NCBI GenBank assembly: GCA_900208305.1
Contig: OAPG01000003.1
Coordinates: forward strand, 620,001 to 684,000
Length of the DNA stretch: 64,000 nucleotides
Source of the DNA: Melanopsichium pennsylvanicum
Taxonomy: Eukaryota; Basidiomycota; Ustilaginomycetes; Ustilaginales
Reading direction: 5' to 3'
Of the stretch, positions 39,531 through 48,493 are shown in pieces. Made by a program: the position numbers and the translations under genes. The notes under the pieces are model-generated. The model was given only the letters and a program-made list of their open reading frames with translations, was not told the origin of the DNA and did no database searches. Position 1 is the stretch's first letter, and each line of letters begins with the position of its first letter.

Positions 39531-41185
39531 TTAGCAAAACGGCACAGACACGAAATTGGCCAAACTATGGACTCTTTTCTGCAGCCAAATCCATGCGGAA
39601 CCCCCCGCAAGTCAAAGGAAACTCAAGTTAGACTTGCATATGGATCTCACAGCCTCAAAATCTGCATTGCGCCAAGCTTTGGATATATTTATTGAAAAGT
39701 TGACTGCACAAGCACTGCTCATTTTCCGTCTGAAAGGGATAAGTACCGAAGCGGGGCTGAAATACGGTCTGCAGCCTCAAATCAAACTTTGTACTTGACC
39801 GCCTAAAAGTTACTGTACCTGTACTTTGCTGCCTCTTCAAAAGGCGCGGGGCAAAGGGCAGCTCATTGAATATTGCAACTACATGGTGAATTTTGACATT
39901 GCATCTCCTAAATAATACAATAAACCAACACAGGGGCTGCTGAGCACATACATACCACAGTTCCATCTTGGGTCCAAAAAAGCGTCGTATACAATCCCAA
40001 CAGCAAACTCACAACTGTTTGTCTAATCAACATACATTGACATCGTGTGTGGATTCCAAGAGCATACCGCAACGACGTTGACAAAACCTGCCTAGAGAGA
40101 ACGATGTATCTGAGTTTAGCTTTTGACAATTCATGTCAGCTGTCTCAATCATATTCATACTCACCACGTGTTTCTGCTGTGCTGTTTCCTTGCTGGCGCT
40201 GAAGGCGAAAACAAAATTGCCGAGATTCAAGCAACGAGACCGTGAATCTTTGATAGAGATTCGATTCTGCTAGGCTTGAGCCCGATTATCCTTATCGGGC
40301 CAGTAGAGAATTTGAAAAACGGATTTGCAGCCGTGGAAGCGAGCGTGGATCACACAATTCTGAATCACCTTGCGTGTCGTTCTGCATCATCCGAAAGCGC
40401 CACTCAGTGACTGACTGCATGAGCTTGGCTATAGATCAACAACAGCATCTTTATAATATTTCTACTTGTTGACAAGCTTTGTAGCGAGAGAATACCATAC
40501 AAGTAGTAGCCAGAGCACGTCTTTCATTACAAGTAATAGCAAGGTGATCCAAACGAAAGACGTGACAAGCTGTTTTGTGTTAGAGCAACCCCTGTAACCT
40601 ACTCGAGCTACCAGGCGATAGATAACCAAGGTTGATGTAGTCAGGATCCGTTTATAGAGGTGAGTTTGCTCTTTAAATTTTGCCAATACCCTGAGATTGA
40701 TTACAAGTGTTTTGAAATCGATGCTCGCCAGACCATACAGTCACTCACACTGGGTATATCCGAGTCAAACACGTTAATTCAGCATCTTGCACGATTTCGG
40801 GTTTGGATGGCGAAAGATGGGCCGCGTATTTTGCCGCTGCCAGATTCTCTTTCCCCGTTTCTCTCCCAATTCGCACATCTTACAGTACAGTCTACAAAAC
40901 TTTGCATCTCGTACAGTAAATCACTCTTCTGTACGGTACTCCTTGTTTGGTCATGTGCTGCACACAACCAGCGTCATCACAGCATTGCGTGGCATTTCAA
41001 AAGTCGGTCATGACAACGACAAGTGTCCAGCAAAGCGCGCACCTCTTGTAACAATTTTTTAGGCACGGCTCTACTGAACAACATTGACCTGTCACACACC
41101 ACAGAAACACACGGACCATGTGCTTGACAGCTCCACCTCGCTTCCTCCCCTGCACTCGCTGATCCGCACAAGAATCATTCTACTC

Positions 41186-41226
41186 TACTGTAAATTTACT
41201 GTAACCTTACTGTGTGACTTACTGTG
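41186..41226. promoter_or_regulatory. Phased TACTGT array upstream of sulfotransferase-like gene
   Basis: TACTGT starts at 41186, 41197, 41208 and 41220, spacings of 11, 11 and 12 nt, about one helical turn each. The first two copies extend to the full TACTGTA. The array ends about 125 nt before the ATG at 41350, a typical place for an activator or repressor site. The factor is unknown. Confidence 0.5.
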
Positions 41227-41349
41227 CGGCGATATCCTTCCCACCTCGCCTGGTCAAACGCTTCATCCAGTTCATCTTGAACAAGCTCAATCCTGAACGC
41301 TCAAAGTCAACCTTGCTTCTCACCATCACTCATACAGACCACCGTCAAC

Positions 41350-42336
41350 ATGTCCTCCGAACAGCCTCTCCCCATCGTCATTTGGGTTCACCCCCGCTCA
41401 TGCTCAACTGCCTTTGAGCGCTCGCTCATGCAGCGACCCGACACAGTGGTGTTCCATGAACCCATCGGTGATCCATTTTACCTTGGCAAACACCGCCCTT
41501 GTCGTCGCTTCTCTGATCAACACGCAAAGGCATCTGGAAATTACGATCTCACCGTAACCCAAGTCCTCCAAAAGGTGCTCAATCCCACCAAGGAAGATGT
41601 GTCCAACACAAAGAGTTGGCCACCCAAGTATGTTTTCCTCAAGGATATGGGTCAGTGCCTTTTCCCCGCTCATCTGCTTCATCAACTCCATCCAGACTCG
41701 AAAGTATTCCCAGCTCCAGCTGGCGGCATTGCCGAGGCCGAAAAATTCAACCTCGACGCGCCGGTCATCGAAAATCCTACCACTGTCCCCACATCCATTC
41801 TCAAACGTTTTCGACACTCGTTCCTCATTCGCACTCCCGAAAAGAGTATTCCTAGTTATTGGAAGTGCGTACAAGAAGGAGCATCCGGTTGGGAATTTTG
41901 GGACCAGGCCGATGCGGGTTACATTGAACTCAAGATTCTCTACGACTGGATCGCAAATCCAAATTCAACATTCAACACCGAGTCAGGTGACCAACATGCC
42001 GTACAACAACCTCAACCTCCTCCGCTTCTCGATGCTTCCACTCTGTTGGCGCATCCTGATCATGCTATCAAGAGCTACTGCGACGCCATGGGAATTCCCT
42101 TTTCTCCCGAGATGCTTAGCTGGGACTCTGGTCCCGTTGATGAGTGGGCAAAATGGGGCGGCTATCATAACGCTGCAGAGAATTCGACCGGTTTCAAGAA
42201 AGAGCCACCCGCTGCGGCTGCAGAAGCTACGAACAAGTCTAAGCCCAAAATTGCCCAACACCTGCAAGGCGCTGTCGATGCGTGCAATCCACCATACCAG
42301 TACTTGTTGAGTAAGGCCACCATCAAAGCTCCTTAA
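41350..42336 (+). CDS. Sulfotransferase-like P-loop protein
   Basis: This 328-residue protein starts with a beta strand and a nucleotide-binding loop, IVIWVHPRSCSTAFERSL (residues 9-26), in which HPRSCST resembles the PAPS phosphosulfate loop of sulfotransferases. The following HEPIGDPFYLGK and KYVFLKDMGQ, and the later RHSFLIRTPEKSIPSYW, which recalls the 3'-phosphate-binding RxP block, support this superfamily. The C-terminal third includes a Pro/Gln-rich insertion (about 217-226). Similar small proteins are common in fungi and bacteria, but their substrates are mostly unknown. No signal peptide is seen. The ATG at 41350 is clean and a phased motif array lies just upstream. Confidence 0.78.
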   Translation: MSSEQPLPIVIWVHPRSCSTAFERSLMQRPDTVVFHEPIGDPFYLGKHRPCRRFSDQHAKASGNYDLTVTQVLQKVLNPTKEDVSNTKSWPPKYVFLKDMGQCLFPAHLLHQLHPDSKVFPAPAGGIAEAEKFNLDAPVIENPTTVPTSILKRFRHSFLIRTPEKSIPSYWKCVQEGASGWEFWDQADAGYIELKILYDWIANPNSTFNTESGDQHAVQQPQPPPLLDASTLLAHPDHAIKSYCDAMGIPFSPEMLSWDSGPVDEWAKWGGYHNAAENSTGFKKEPPAAAAEATNKSKPKIAQHLQGAVDACNPPYQYLLSKATIKAP

Positions 42337-42560
42337 ACACATCAGACTAGACCCTACAGCTTTCTTTCTTGTTGCAACACAAAACATATTTGTTCAATCA
42401 ATTCCAGAGCAACATTTTCCAGACAGAAGGAGAGTTGCAAAACAGTCTCGAGGCGGTTTGCGAAAGATATGTTGCTGATTTTAGCCCCCAAAAAAAATGA
42501 AAAGAGATAAATAAATAAAAAGTTAACATCAAGCATGGTTTTTTTTAAAAGGGAGGGTTA

Positions 42561-42575
42561 GAGAGAGAGAGAGAG
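42561..42575. repeat. (GA)n microsatellite
   Basis: A short GA run in the 290 nt between the convergent sulfotransferase-like and adenosine deaminase genes. A TACAGTA lies nearby at 42612. Confidence 0.9.
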
Positions 42576-42626
42576 TGCGTGTGATGAGATGAAAGCATAT
42601 TTTTGGATATATACAGTATATCGAGG

Positions 42627-44333
42627 CTACTGCTTTGCCAAGTGTGCATATTTTTGGAGGAACCAAGTCAAAAACTGGTTCCAACGTCGATCCCAGTCAT
42701 GCAACATGCGCTTTTTTTGCTCCTCGTCCACGAGCGAATACTTGAAACTTCTCCTGGCCAACACTGCCAATGAAATTAAACTTGTACTCTTCGAACTCAC
42801 TGCGAGCTGGTAAAAGTCGTAACTCAATCCAAAATTTTCAAAGATACTTGGATCATCCGAACTCAATGCCACGGGTACGTTCCTGTTGAGCAAGCTTAAC
42901 AAGCTAGGATGACCACAAATACTTGCTGTGTATCCCAAGATTTGGTTGGACAAGGGGCAGATTTCTACACAGATATCTCTCTCTTTCACCAAATCTGTCA
43001 GAATCGGATGACGCGCAAGAGAAATTCCATGACCGATGCGTTTTGTGTCGAGTGCAAGAGCGTCGTAAAGGTTGTGATCCGCATCCGCACCGTCCTCCAA
43101 TGTCTCTCCCGCATGAAAGACGAATGGTATTTCAACTCCCTCTTCGGCACAGCGTTGCTTGAAACGAAGCAATTCCGGAATGTACACTTTGAGTGGGAGT
43201 AGAGCATCTTCATGACCCACGAGATCAAATCCAACAATCCATTCAGGGTATTGTTTCTTGAGGCTGATGCAGTCCTCTAGATACCACCTCAGCTTTTCCT
43301 TGTCCACAAAACGTACAGTGGTATAGATGATTTTCGCATCAATAAAGCTGCCATCCGTAATCTCGGCCTTAATTTCGTTGACCGCTTCCATGAAGGTCTT
43401 TACCCACTCGCTGTGGTTGAGGTTGTAAGACCCATCTGCACGTACCATGAATTCGGTCAAAAAGTTGATTCGTGTCTCGGTGTACGAAATGCCGTCGCGG
43501 GCATGGGAGAGCAGCAGCTCTTTGGTGTAGGCTTTCAAGGTGGGTTCATAGCCGAGCAGACCGGCTATCACGCCAAAAGTGGTCTGGAACTTGGACCAAG
43601 CCTGTTTGGAGTTTGTGATGGGAAGAGCGTTGGGATGAGGGGTAAGGGTCATGAGGGTGTGGACATAGCCATCGAAGGCGAGTGCTTTGTTCAAGGTAAT
43701 GTTGCCGTTGGTTACGGCAGTCCCGTTGGACAACGATGCTGGCGGAAGGTATGTGGGAAGCTTAGACATGTTCTTGTCGTCACAAATATAAGCATGAGGG
43801 TATGGAAATGTCTCGCGGGCTGTTTTGAAGTCTACCCACGTTCCTGCAACGTACTCGTCCGAGTAGATGCTGGCCTGTGCCCTCTCTTCGCTCTCTGGCA
43901 ATACTAAGAACTCGACAGTAGCCTTCCACAAGTTCTCCCTCTTGGACAGAGAGATATCACTCCTGATCGACATACCCGGTGTTCTTGTGGCGTGATCTAA
44001 CAGAAATTTTGTGTCGACAGTTCCATCGAAATGACAATGCAATAGGGCTCCTTTTGGCATCCTTCGTACGGCATTCCAAACATCTGTGGAAGAACCCAGC
44101 CCATTCAGGCGGGCCCCATAAAAATCCATGCCGGCAAAACTGCTCAGGTCTCCTTCCCTCTCCCAATGAGTGGAAATTTCGGTGTCGCGAAGAAGCGTGA
44201 AGATGTGGTTCGCCCGTGCCTCGTCCGCTGTCATTGATGAAAGAGCATCATGATCGTATCGAAGAGAAGCCTCGCGGGACTTGAGGACTTGGACGGCTTC
44301 TGCGTGAGATGTTAGGTCTACAGACTGTGTCAT
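42627..44333 (-). CDS. Adenosine deaminase, ADGF/CECR1 type
   Basis: This 568-residue protein has the adenosine deaminase metal and catalytic motifs in order: MPKGALLHCHFDG with the HxH zinc ligands (H99, H101), VFHAGETLEDG with the catalytic His-Glu, KRIGHGISLAR, and VALSSDDPSIF with the zinc Asp. The long N-terminal part and the block YTETRINF match the ADGF/ADA2 group rather than short ADA1 enzymes. Unlike the secreted animal ADGFs, no signal peptide is visible, so a cytosolic enzyme that deaminates adenosine or deoxyadenosine to inosine is inferred. Length is usual for the group. The ATG at 44333 is clean. Confidence 0.92.
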   Translation of the reverse strand: MTQSVDLTSHAEAVQVLKSREASLRYDHDALSSMTADEARANHIFTLLRDTEISTHWEREGDLSSFAGMDFYGARLNGLGSSTDVWNAVRRMPKGALLHCHFDGTVDTKFLLDHATRTPGMSIRSDISLSKRENLWKATVEFLVLPESEERAQASIYSDEYVAGTWVDFKTARETFPYPHAYICDDKNMSKLPTYLPPASLSNGTAVTNGNITLNKALAFDGYVHTLMTLTPHPNALPITNSKQAWSKFQTTFGVIAGLLGYEPTLKAYTKELLLSHARDGISYTETRINFLTEFMVRADGSYNLNHSEWVKTFMEAVNEIKAEITDGSFIDAKIIYTTVRFVDKEKLRWYLEDCISLKKQYPEWIVGFDLVGHEDALLPLKVYIPELLRFKQRCAEEGVEIPFVFHAGETLEDGADADHNLYDALALDTKRIGHGISLARHPILTDLVKERDICVEICPLSNQILGYTASICGHPSLLSLLNRNVPVALSSDDPSIFENFGLSYDFYQLAVSSKSTSLISLAVLARRSFKYSLVDEEQKKRMLHDWDRRWNQFLTWFLQKYAHLAKQ

Positions 44334-44810
44334 CGTTCTATTCTCTATATTCTATCGGGTGGGAAAGGGTGGGGAAGGGTGGGAGAGGATAGAAGGTAGG
44401 TCCAAGAGAGAGGAGAGAGGATATTGTACGACGAGTTGGTGGTGGTGGAAAGGGTGCGCAACGAAAAATGTCATGTTACACAAGCTGTCGTCGTTCAATG
44501 GACAACCAAAAGCCGGATCCAACTCTTTTTTTTTAGCGGATCCTCGGATCTGACCGAAAACGACTCAGTTTTAACGCTGCTCGCGACGCCATTCAAAAAT
44601 TTGGAGAGCGGTTTCATTCACCTCACTATTTTCATTGTATTGTATACGGTATACGGCGACAATGCAGCGACCGAGCTTGTGGATCTGGCCGCTCTTTTCA
44701 TGCTGTTACACGAAAAATACTTGAACAGCTTGGCAGCAAAACAGCTCAAATTCATCATAGCGTACAAGGGTGCAAGAGCATAATATTTGATACCACTAGC
44801 GAATGGAAGT
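44334..44810. other. Intergenic region, adenosine deaminase / aldo-keto reductase
   Basis: These 477 nt include a GGGTGGGAAAGGGTGGGG-like purine-rich stretch near 44358-44390, directly upstream of the deaminase start. No gene is supported. Confidence 0.45.
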
Positions 44811-45962
44811 CTACTGGAAACTAGGAGCCTTGCCGTACTTGACCCAGTCCAAATGGCCGCCGTGAGCGTGCAATCCCATTTTGGTCTCGCCGGTCAAACG
44901 AGGGTCTTCCTGAATCATGTTGAGTGGGAAGCCCAAATCGAATGGCACAACGTCTTCAATCTTTTTGATCTGCTCATCGGTCAAGATGACACCAATGGCC
45001 TTGACGTTGTCCTCCAAGTGACTAACTTTTGTTCCTCCCACAATGGGGAAGACGTATGGGTACTTTGACATGCAGTAAGCGAGCGCAACACCAGTGATGC
45101 TAAGTCCACCAAGCTCCTCCTGACCGATTTGGTGCAGGACGGCAGAGATGTTCTTCTCCGTCTCGGTAAGAGCTCCACCACCACCGCGGAGGGGGCCCTG
45201 GGTCTTTTCTCGCTCAGCAACCTGTTCGGGAGTCTTGAACCTTCCTTGGCCGAGAGCACCCCAAGGGGCGAGAGCCATGCCGAATTCGCGAGCCATTGGG
45301 ATGATTTCCCTCTCAAAATCCCTCTCTGCTGCATTCCATTTACCCTGGTACACCACAAATTGGGCCAAATTATGAGCTCTGGCGTATGTGTTGGCAGCAG
45401 CCACAACCCAAGCTGGCATGTCACTTGCGCCCAAGTACAACACTTTTCCACTTGCCACCAACTTATTGAGCGCCTGCATCATCTCTTCAATGCTTGTGGT
45501 CCAGTCCCACCAGTGAATGTACATGACATCTATGTAATCCGTCCTCAACTTTTTAAGCGAGTCGTTGGCGGACACCCAAATTGATTTGGCTGAATTTCCG
45601 ACAAAGTTGGTGGTAATATGCGTACCAAGCTCCCTTGATTTGTAGGGAGAGGTTGCCTTGGTGGCCAGCACAATTTCGTCACGGTTGCCGCGTGCTTCCA
45701 TCCACTCGCCAATAAACTTCTCTGATTCACCATCGGTGTACAGGTTGGCAGTGTCGATGAAATTTCCACCAAGCTTGTAGAAGGCGTCGAGAAGTTCAAA
45801 GGAGCCAGTTTTATCAAGACCGCCAGACAAGATGTCCTTCCATGCGTCTCCGAGAGACATGGCACCAAGGCACAAGGGAGACACGCGCACGCCGGCCTTG
45901 GGAGCAAGGACGCGGTGACGGTCGAGCTTGCTGATTGGCTTCTCGGGGTCAAAGATGGTCAT
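44811..45962 (-). CDS. Aldo/keto reductase, aryl-alcohol dehydrogenase (AAD/NorA) type
   Basis: This 383-residue NADPH-dependent reductase has the AKR catalytic tetrad. The Asp and Tyr lie in FIDTANLYTDGESE, the Lys in IVLATKATSPYK, and the His in DVMYIHWWDW. The start, GVRVSPLCLGAMSLGDAW, and the C-terminal VFPIVGGTKVSHLEDNVKAIG are typical of the aryl-alcohol dehydrogenase group that also contains norsolorinic acid reductase of aflatoxin pathways. No biosynthetic cluster is nearby, so a general aldehyde reductase role is more likely. There is no signal peptide; cytosolic. The ATG at 45962 is clean. Confidence 0.92.
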   Translation of the reverse strand: MTIFDPEKPISKLDRHRVLAPKAGVRVSPLCLGAMSLGDAWKDILSGGLDKTGSFELLDAFYKLGGNFIDTANLYTDGESEKFIGEWMEARGNRDEIVLATKATSPYKSRELGTHITTNFVGNSAKSIWVSANDSLKKLRTDYIDVMYIHWWDWTTSIEEMMQALNKLVASGKVLYLGASDMPAWVVAAANTYARAHNLAQFVVYQGKWNAAERDFEREIIPMAREFGMALAPWGALGQGRFKTPEQVAEREKTQGPLRGGGGALTETEKNISAVLHQIGQEELGGLSITGVALAYCMSKYPYVFPIVGGTKVSHLEDNVKAIGVILTDEQIKKIEDVVPFDLGFPLNMIQEDPRLTGETKMGLHAHGGHLDWVKYGKAPSFQ

Positions 45963-46908
45963 TTTTATGTGACGTTTTACTTATTTACTGGGTATGGGGT
46001 GTGTTGTGGCGGGCTGTGATAGGACACATGTTTTGCGAAGCACATATATACATTTTGGCCCCAGATTAGAAGAATCTGAAAACCTCATGATACATGGCAG
46101 CTGAGTTTGGTGGCTCGGCTGTCAACCTGATGCGCGCGCTGTACTCGGAAAAGACCCTAAACGACCACTGTTCCTTGGTCCATGGTGTACAGTACAGTGG
46201 CAACATCACTCCAAAGTGGAGCGGTATAATGGGGCTAAGGTCACCTCCACATGAGAACAAGAAAGTGTGGTCCATGGCGATCTATGATGTTGGCAAAGCG
46301 GTAGTAATGCACCTGTACTTGCATGATATGTTAACAATCACAAGGCTTGGCTGCTAAACTCGGCAATAATTTCATGGTGGACCGAGCGAAGGGTGCAAAA
46401 GTCCCGCTTCTGCTCTACCAATTTTGAACATTTTTGCCTCCACCTCCACGCTTTTGATTTTTTGCTCTTCTTCGCAGCGACCACATCGTTTTGAACTTGA
46501 TCGCCGATCATCAATTTTATTGATATTTACCGGCTTTAAATCGGACGATTGAATCGTCTAGCGAGCATTTGAAAAATCAAGATGCGACGATGCGGTCAGC
46601 GTCATCCTGTGATTGCAGGTTTTGTGCGGAGATGCGTTCTTCAACGCACCCTTTTTGGCAGCAAATCCTCCACACTCTCTTGGGCTGAGGCCAAATTTAG
46701 CTCACATCCGTCAGAGAATCGTGAATCAGTCACCATGGTCTACCTTGGTTGATCATGTCATATTATCTTGCCCTACTGCGACTCTTTCAACATCATCAAG
46801 ACAATCTTCAACCAGCGAATTTTGACTGCATTCACACTGTCTCTCACCACAGCATCAAAGCTTGCCATTGCTCGAAGTGCTTTCCATCTGGCCTCACCAA
46901 CCAAGACC
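45963..46908. promoter_or_regulatory. Divergent intergenic region, aldo-keto reductase / membrane protein gene
   Basis: These 946 nt carry one TACAGTA (46188) and an 87-codon ATG frame (46094-46357) without recognisable similarity. Both promoters are expected here. Confidence 0.45.
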
Positions 46909-48207
46909 ATGCCTAGAAGCAACACTGCATCTAACCAGAACCAACCCGACTACATCTACCGACCCGAAGATCCCGAGCACTCGGACAGCTTCCGTGCTGA
47001 TTCTGAAGTACCTTCCAATCCAAACCATCCGGCATCCTCCCTATCCGCTCGATACCACCACCTCTCTACAAACATGGAGCCTAACGAAGTCAAAACCCTT
47101 ACTCGGATGCAAATCCTAACACCACTTTCCGTCCTTCTCCAGATGGGCGTTATGATCCTCTGCGGTTCCAATCTCATCAAACCAAACCTGCAGCAAGTCT
47201 CACGTCGTCATCCTACATACCTTTCGGTACAGGACAACTTTGTCTTGTTTTACTGGGCGATTTTGTATGTCCTTCTCATCGGATTCTCCGTGTTTCTGTT
47301 GCTCAGTCGAACTCCAGAGACAAAGAAGGCGCTCGTACATGGTGTCGGAACTCGTTTGGCGTTGGCGAATTATATGATGGTCCTCTGGGCCATCTTCTGG
47401 ATCCTTGACCGACCCTTGACCTTCATCCTTGGTACCGTCACCCTCAGCGTCATCGCTCTTGTCCTCCTTTTCAATGCTCTCATCCTTGCCGTCCGCTACC
47501 CACCTTCGGCAAAACATCCCTTGGACTGGCTTTTCATCCACGTCCCTGTCAAACTCTTCCTTGTCATCACCATCCAGTACGACCTTTGGCAGCAGCTTTT
47601 CATGGCGCTCGGTTGGGACTTTGGCTCTGGCGGTCACCAGGCGTTGGTCCAAGGTCTCTGGCCTGCATTCGGTATCGTCGTTGGTTTAGGTGCCTTCAGC
47701 GCTCTGTGGATCTTCGCTACCGCGGATCTCATTTGGACCGTCGCCGGAGTCTACTTGAATTTCGGCCTTCTTTGGCACAAGCACTTTTCTCTCGTTGGTG
47801 GAAGGGATGATGGCGAGCCCAGACCAGCACCACTTACCGCTGCCATTATCCTCAGCATCTCACTTCAGGTGGTTGCGCTCATCGCTGGTGTAGCTTGGAA
47901 TAGGATCAAGGCGAGGCAGGATGGAAGGATTGCCCTTCCACTTTCTCCGGAGGAGGAAGCAGCCGTGTACAGAGCCGAGGCAGAGCGGAATGCGCGTGTG
48001 GCGGCAAGCGTGGGCAATCAGCCAGCGAACGAGGTCGCGCCCGTTCCGGCTCAGTCAAGTGGCATCAAGAAGACGGATAGCAAGCTTGTTGATATGGCCG
48101 ACGAAGAGGCTGCCGCCGAATCCAGCGGTGGGGCTGTGACGCCCACAAAGGTCACCAGGAAGCTCGGTGGTGGTGGCCAGAACGGCAGCCCAAGTAAGAA
48201 AAAGTGA
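46909..48207 (+). CDS. Multipass membrane protein, possibly DUF1774-like
   Basis: This 432-residue protein has about seven hydrophobic segments between residues 70 and 340. They include LTPLSVLLQMGVMILCG, FVLFYWAILYVLLIGFSVFLLL, NYMMVLWAIFWIL, ILGTVTLSVIALVLLFNALIL, VKLFLVITIQYDLW, and two late helices ending SLQVVALIAGVAW. The block HPLDWLFIHVPVKLFL recalls the fungal DUF1774 family, but this is a weak recognition. The C-terminal tail of about 90 residues is charged, Ala-, Glu- and Lys-rich, and ends in a basic KKK. The ATG at 46909 is the first in a frame whose longer version begins at TTG. Function is unknown. Confidence 0.75.
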   Translation: MPRSNTASNQNQPDYIYRPEDPEHSDSFRADSEVPSNPNHPASSLSARYHHLSTNMEPNEVKTLTRMQILTPLSVLLQMGVMILCGSNLIKPNLQQVSRRHPTYLSVQDNFVLFYWAILYVLLIGFSVFLLLSRTPETKKALVHGVGTRLALANYMMVLWAIFWILDRPLTFILGTVTLSVIALVLLFNALILAVRYPPSAKHPLDWLFIHVPVKLFLVITIQYDLWQQLFMALGWDFGSGGHQALVQGLWPAFGIVVGLGAFSALWIFATADLIWTVAGVYLNFGLLWHKHFSLVGGRDDGEPRPAPLTAAIILSISLQVVALIAGVAWNRIKARQDGRIALPLSPEEEAAVYRAEAERNARVAASVGNQPANEVAPVPAQSSGIKKTDSKLVDMADEEAAAESSGGAVTPTKVTRKLGGGGQNGSPSKKK

Positions 48208-48493
48208 AATTTTTTCCCTCGGCTGCTGCCCCAAGTCAACCATATCTACTTGCTCAGTAAGAGCGCCTAAGTACACTTCGTGTCTCACATGGTGTAGCCA
48301 ACATACTGCCTGACTGAATCAATCGACTCGTGTGTCGATGTTGTGTACAGACGATCCAATCTCATTACTCTCAGGAAAGCACTGTCTTTTTCGGGAATTC
48401 AAAAGGTCTTTTACTATTTTCCCGAGTTTGCGATTCTGGATCATGAATGATACGTAAGCATGCTATGAGGCTTCTTGTTGGGTGGTGAGCCTT

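Larger units (their letters stand above)
38767..41349. promoter_or_regulatory. 2.6 kb divergent intergenic region, NIPA / sulfotransferase-like gene
   Basis: No gene is supported. The region holds a 16-bp x4 tandem repeat, two adjacent 6-bp arrays and TACAGTA motifs at 39811, 40881, 40912, 41186 and 41197. It should contain both promoters with long upstream regulatory DNA. Confidence 0.5.

Noticed and set aside
46094..46357. 87-codon ATG frame between divergent genes
   Set aside because: No recognisable domain or signal, and it lies in a promoter region; chance frames of this size are common here.
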